6,805 nt of DNA from Acidobacteriaceae bacterium (GTDB taxonomy: Bacteria > Acidobacteriota > Terriglobia > Terriglobales > Acidobacteriaceae): NCBI GenBank assembly GCA_003166055.1, contig PMWR01000177.1, positions 1 through 6,805 on the forward strand, given 5' to 3'. The translations under genes and the position numbers were made by a program. Below are positions 5,871-6,805 of the stretch, one piece after another. The notes beneath the pieces are model-generated. The model saw only the letters and a program-made list of their open reading frames with translations. It was not told where the DNA came from and did no database searches. Each line of letters opens with the position of its first letter. Position 1 is the stretch's first letter.

Positions 5871-5887
5871 CATGGTAATACTGGCCA

Positions 5888-6700
5888 ATGACCGCAGCCC
5901 CCATAAACGAAGCCATTGCCTTCCGGAATCTCACCTTCGCGGCCCAGCAAGGCCGCCTGCTGCTCAGCGGAATCTCGCTCCAACTCGAAGCGGGAACCAC
6001 CACCGCCATCCTCGGCCGAAGCGGTTCGGGCAAGACCACCCTGCTCCGCACTGTCAACCGCATGGTCCAGCCAACCGGCGGTGAAGTGCTGGTCAACGGG
6101 AACGACATTCGCTCCGCCAACACAATCCAACTCCGCCGCGGCATGGGCTACGTCATCCAGGAAACCGGCCTCTTCCCGCACTTCACGGTCGAGCGCAACG
6201 TCGGCCTGGTTCTCGAAGCCGAAGGCCGCCCACGCCCCGACCGCGTTCGCCGCAGCCACGAGATGCTGCACGCCGTCGGACTCGACCCTGACCTCTACGC
6301 AGCCCGCTATCCCCACCAGCTCTCCGGCGGCCAGCGCCAGCGCGTCGGCCTCGCCCGCGCACTCGCCGCCGACCCCAAAATCCTTCTCATGGACGAGCCT
6401 TTCGGCGCCCTCGATCCCCTCACCCGCGCCGAAATGCAGGACATGCTCCGCGACCTTCTCGATACGCTGAATAAAGCCAAGTCGAAGAAGACCGTCCTGC
6501 TCGTCACCCACGATCTCGATGAAGCCCTCTATCTCGCCCAGCGCATCGTGCTGCTCCAGGAAGGTAAGCTCATTGCAAACCTCACGCCGGCGGAGTTCCT
6601 TCAATCCCGCGAGCCGCACATCGTTGCCTACATCCGAGCCTTCCATCGCGGCGAACGGTGCGCAGCTCCTGACCTTTTGGAATCGGGGACGACGCAATGA
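5888..6700 (+). CDS. Osmoprotectant-type ABC transporter ATP-binding protein
   Basis: This 270-residue cytoplasmic ATPase powers an importer, most likely for glycine betaine, choline, carnitine or a similar compatible solute. All ABC elements are present: Walker A GRSGSGKT (43-50), Q-loop Gln91 in GYVIQETGLFPHFTV, signature LSGGQ (145-149), Walker B ILLMDE (165-170), D-loop GALD and switch His208 in VTHDLDEAL. The sequence YVIQETGLFPH is typical of the OpuCA/OpuBA/YehX branch of the quaternary amine uptake group. OpuCA-type proteins are often about 380 residues with two C-terminal CBS domains that sense ionic strength; this chain ends soon after the nucleotide-binding domain, so CBS control is absent. 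The stop overlaps the permease ATG (ATGA, 6697-6700), which shows a translationally coupled operon. No other start is possible in frame upstream. The coding strand is strongly biased to C at third positions. Confidence 0.92.
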   Translation: MTAAPINEAIAFRNLTFAAQQGRLLLSGISLQLEAGTTTAILGRSGSGKTTLLRTVNRMVQPTGGEVLVNGNDIRSANTIQLRRGMGYVIQETGLFPHFTVERNVGLVLEAEGRPRPDRVRRSHEMLHAVGLDPDLYAARYPHQLSGGQRQRVGLARALAADPKILLMDEPFGALDPLTRAEMQDMLRDLLDTLNKAKSKKTVLLVTHDLDEALYLAQRIVLLQEGKLIANLTPAEFLQSREPHIVAYIRAFHRGERCAAPDLLESGTTQ

Positions 6701-6805
6701 CCGGCTTTCTCCATCAATACGGCGGCGAGATCGGAACCCTCACCCTCGAGCACCTCTGGCTCACCGGCGCAGCCATGCTCTTCGCCGCGGCCATCGCCAT
6801 TCCGG
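6697..6805 (+). CDS. Start of ABC transporter permease, cut by window end
   Basis: From the ATG overlapping the ATPase stop, 36 codons are open to the window edge: MTGFLHQYGGEIGTLTLEHL, then WLTGAAMLFAAAIAIP. A short amphipathic lead with L..EHLWLTG followed by a hydrophobic helix is the usual opening of OpuBB/OpuCB/YehW-type permeases of osmoprotectant importers. In many bacteria the permease is fused to, or followed by, the substrate-binding protein; that part is outside the window. The identity rests mainly on the coupled ATPase and the short visible N-terminus. Confidence 0.8.
   Translation, partial: MTGFLHQYGGEIGTLTLEHLWLTGAAMLFAAAIAIP

Noticed and set aside
5690..6697. A 335-codon open frame on the minus strand, opposite the ABC ATPase
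   Set aside because: It mirrors the C-biased codons of the ATPase, giving a Glu/Gly/Ala/Val-rich chain, and runs into the phosphatase 3' end. The plus-strand product has every ABC motif in order.

Overview
The window is high-GC bacterial chromosomal DNA. The protein styles suggest an acidobacterium of the Acidobacteriaceae/Terriglobales kind: an exported protein with a Pro/Ala/Thr-rich tail, a CPBP membrane protein with the acidobacterial-type LW..W(G)INFGW segment, and a large secreted PAP2 phosphatase. This placement is inferred from protein resemblance only; no rRNA or other marker is present.

Layout. The left two thirds (1 to about 4302) is read on the minus strand. In transcription order it holds: accA (acetyl-CoA carboxylase carboxyltransferase alpha, 4302-3457); a CPBP-type intramembrane protease-like protein (3411-2320); a secreted protein of unknown function with a possible BamE-like segment (2209-830); a small VOC/glyoxalase-fold protein (735-346); a 286-base spacer with two hairpins; and the first 19 codons of an unidentified gene that leaves the window at position 1. 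The accA and CPBP genes are 45 bases apart and probably share a transcript. The next two genes are preceded by gaps of 110 and 94 bases, each with only weak promoter-like sequence.

The right third is read on the plus strand: a secreted PAP2-superfamily acid phosphatase (4529-5839), an osmoprotectant-type ABC transporter ATPase (5888-6700), and the start of its permease (6697 onward, cut by the window end), joined to the ATPase by an ATGA overlap. The 226 bases between accA and the phosphatase hold divergent promoters. The accA promoter has a good -35/-10 pair; the phosphatase one is an extended -10 type.

These are mostly housekeeping and envelope functions: fatty-acid precursor synthesis, membrane and secreted proteins of unknown role, and uptake of glycine betaine, choline or a related compatible solute. 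I see no clear new multi-gene system. The points most worth a second look are a CPBP protein that keeps its EExxxR motif but has lost the expected histidines, an AccA about 40 residues shorter than E. coli AccA at the N-terminus with a tiny reading frame abutting its start, a PAP2 phosphatase lacking the usual first-motif lysine and lying in lower-GC DNA than its neighbours, and the uncharacterised secreted protein. No tRNA, rRNA, CRISPR, insertion sequence or long repeat was seen.
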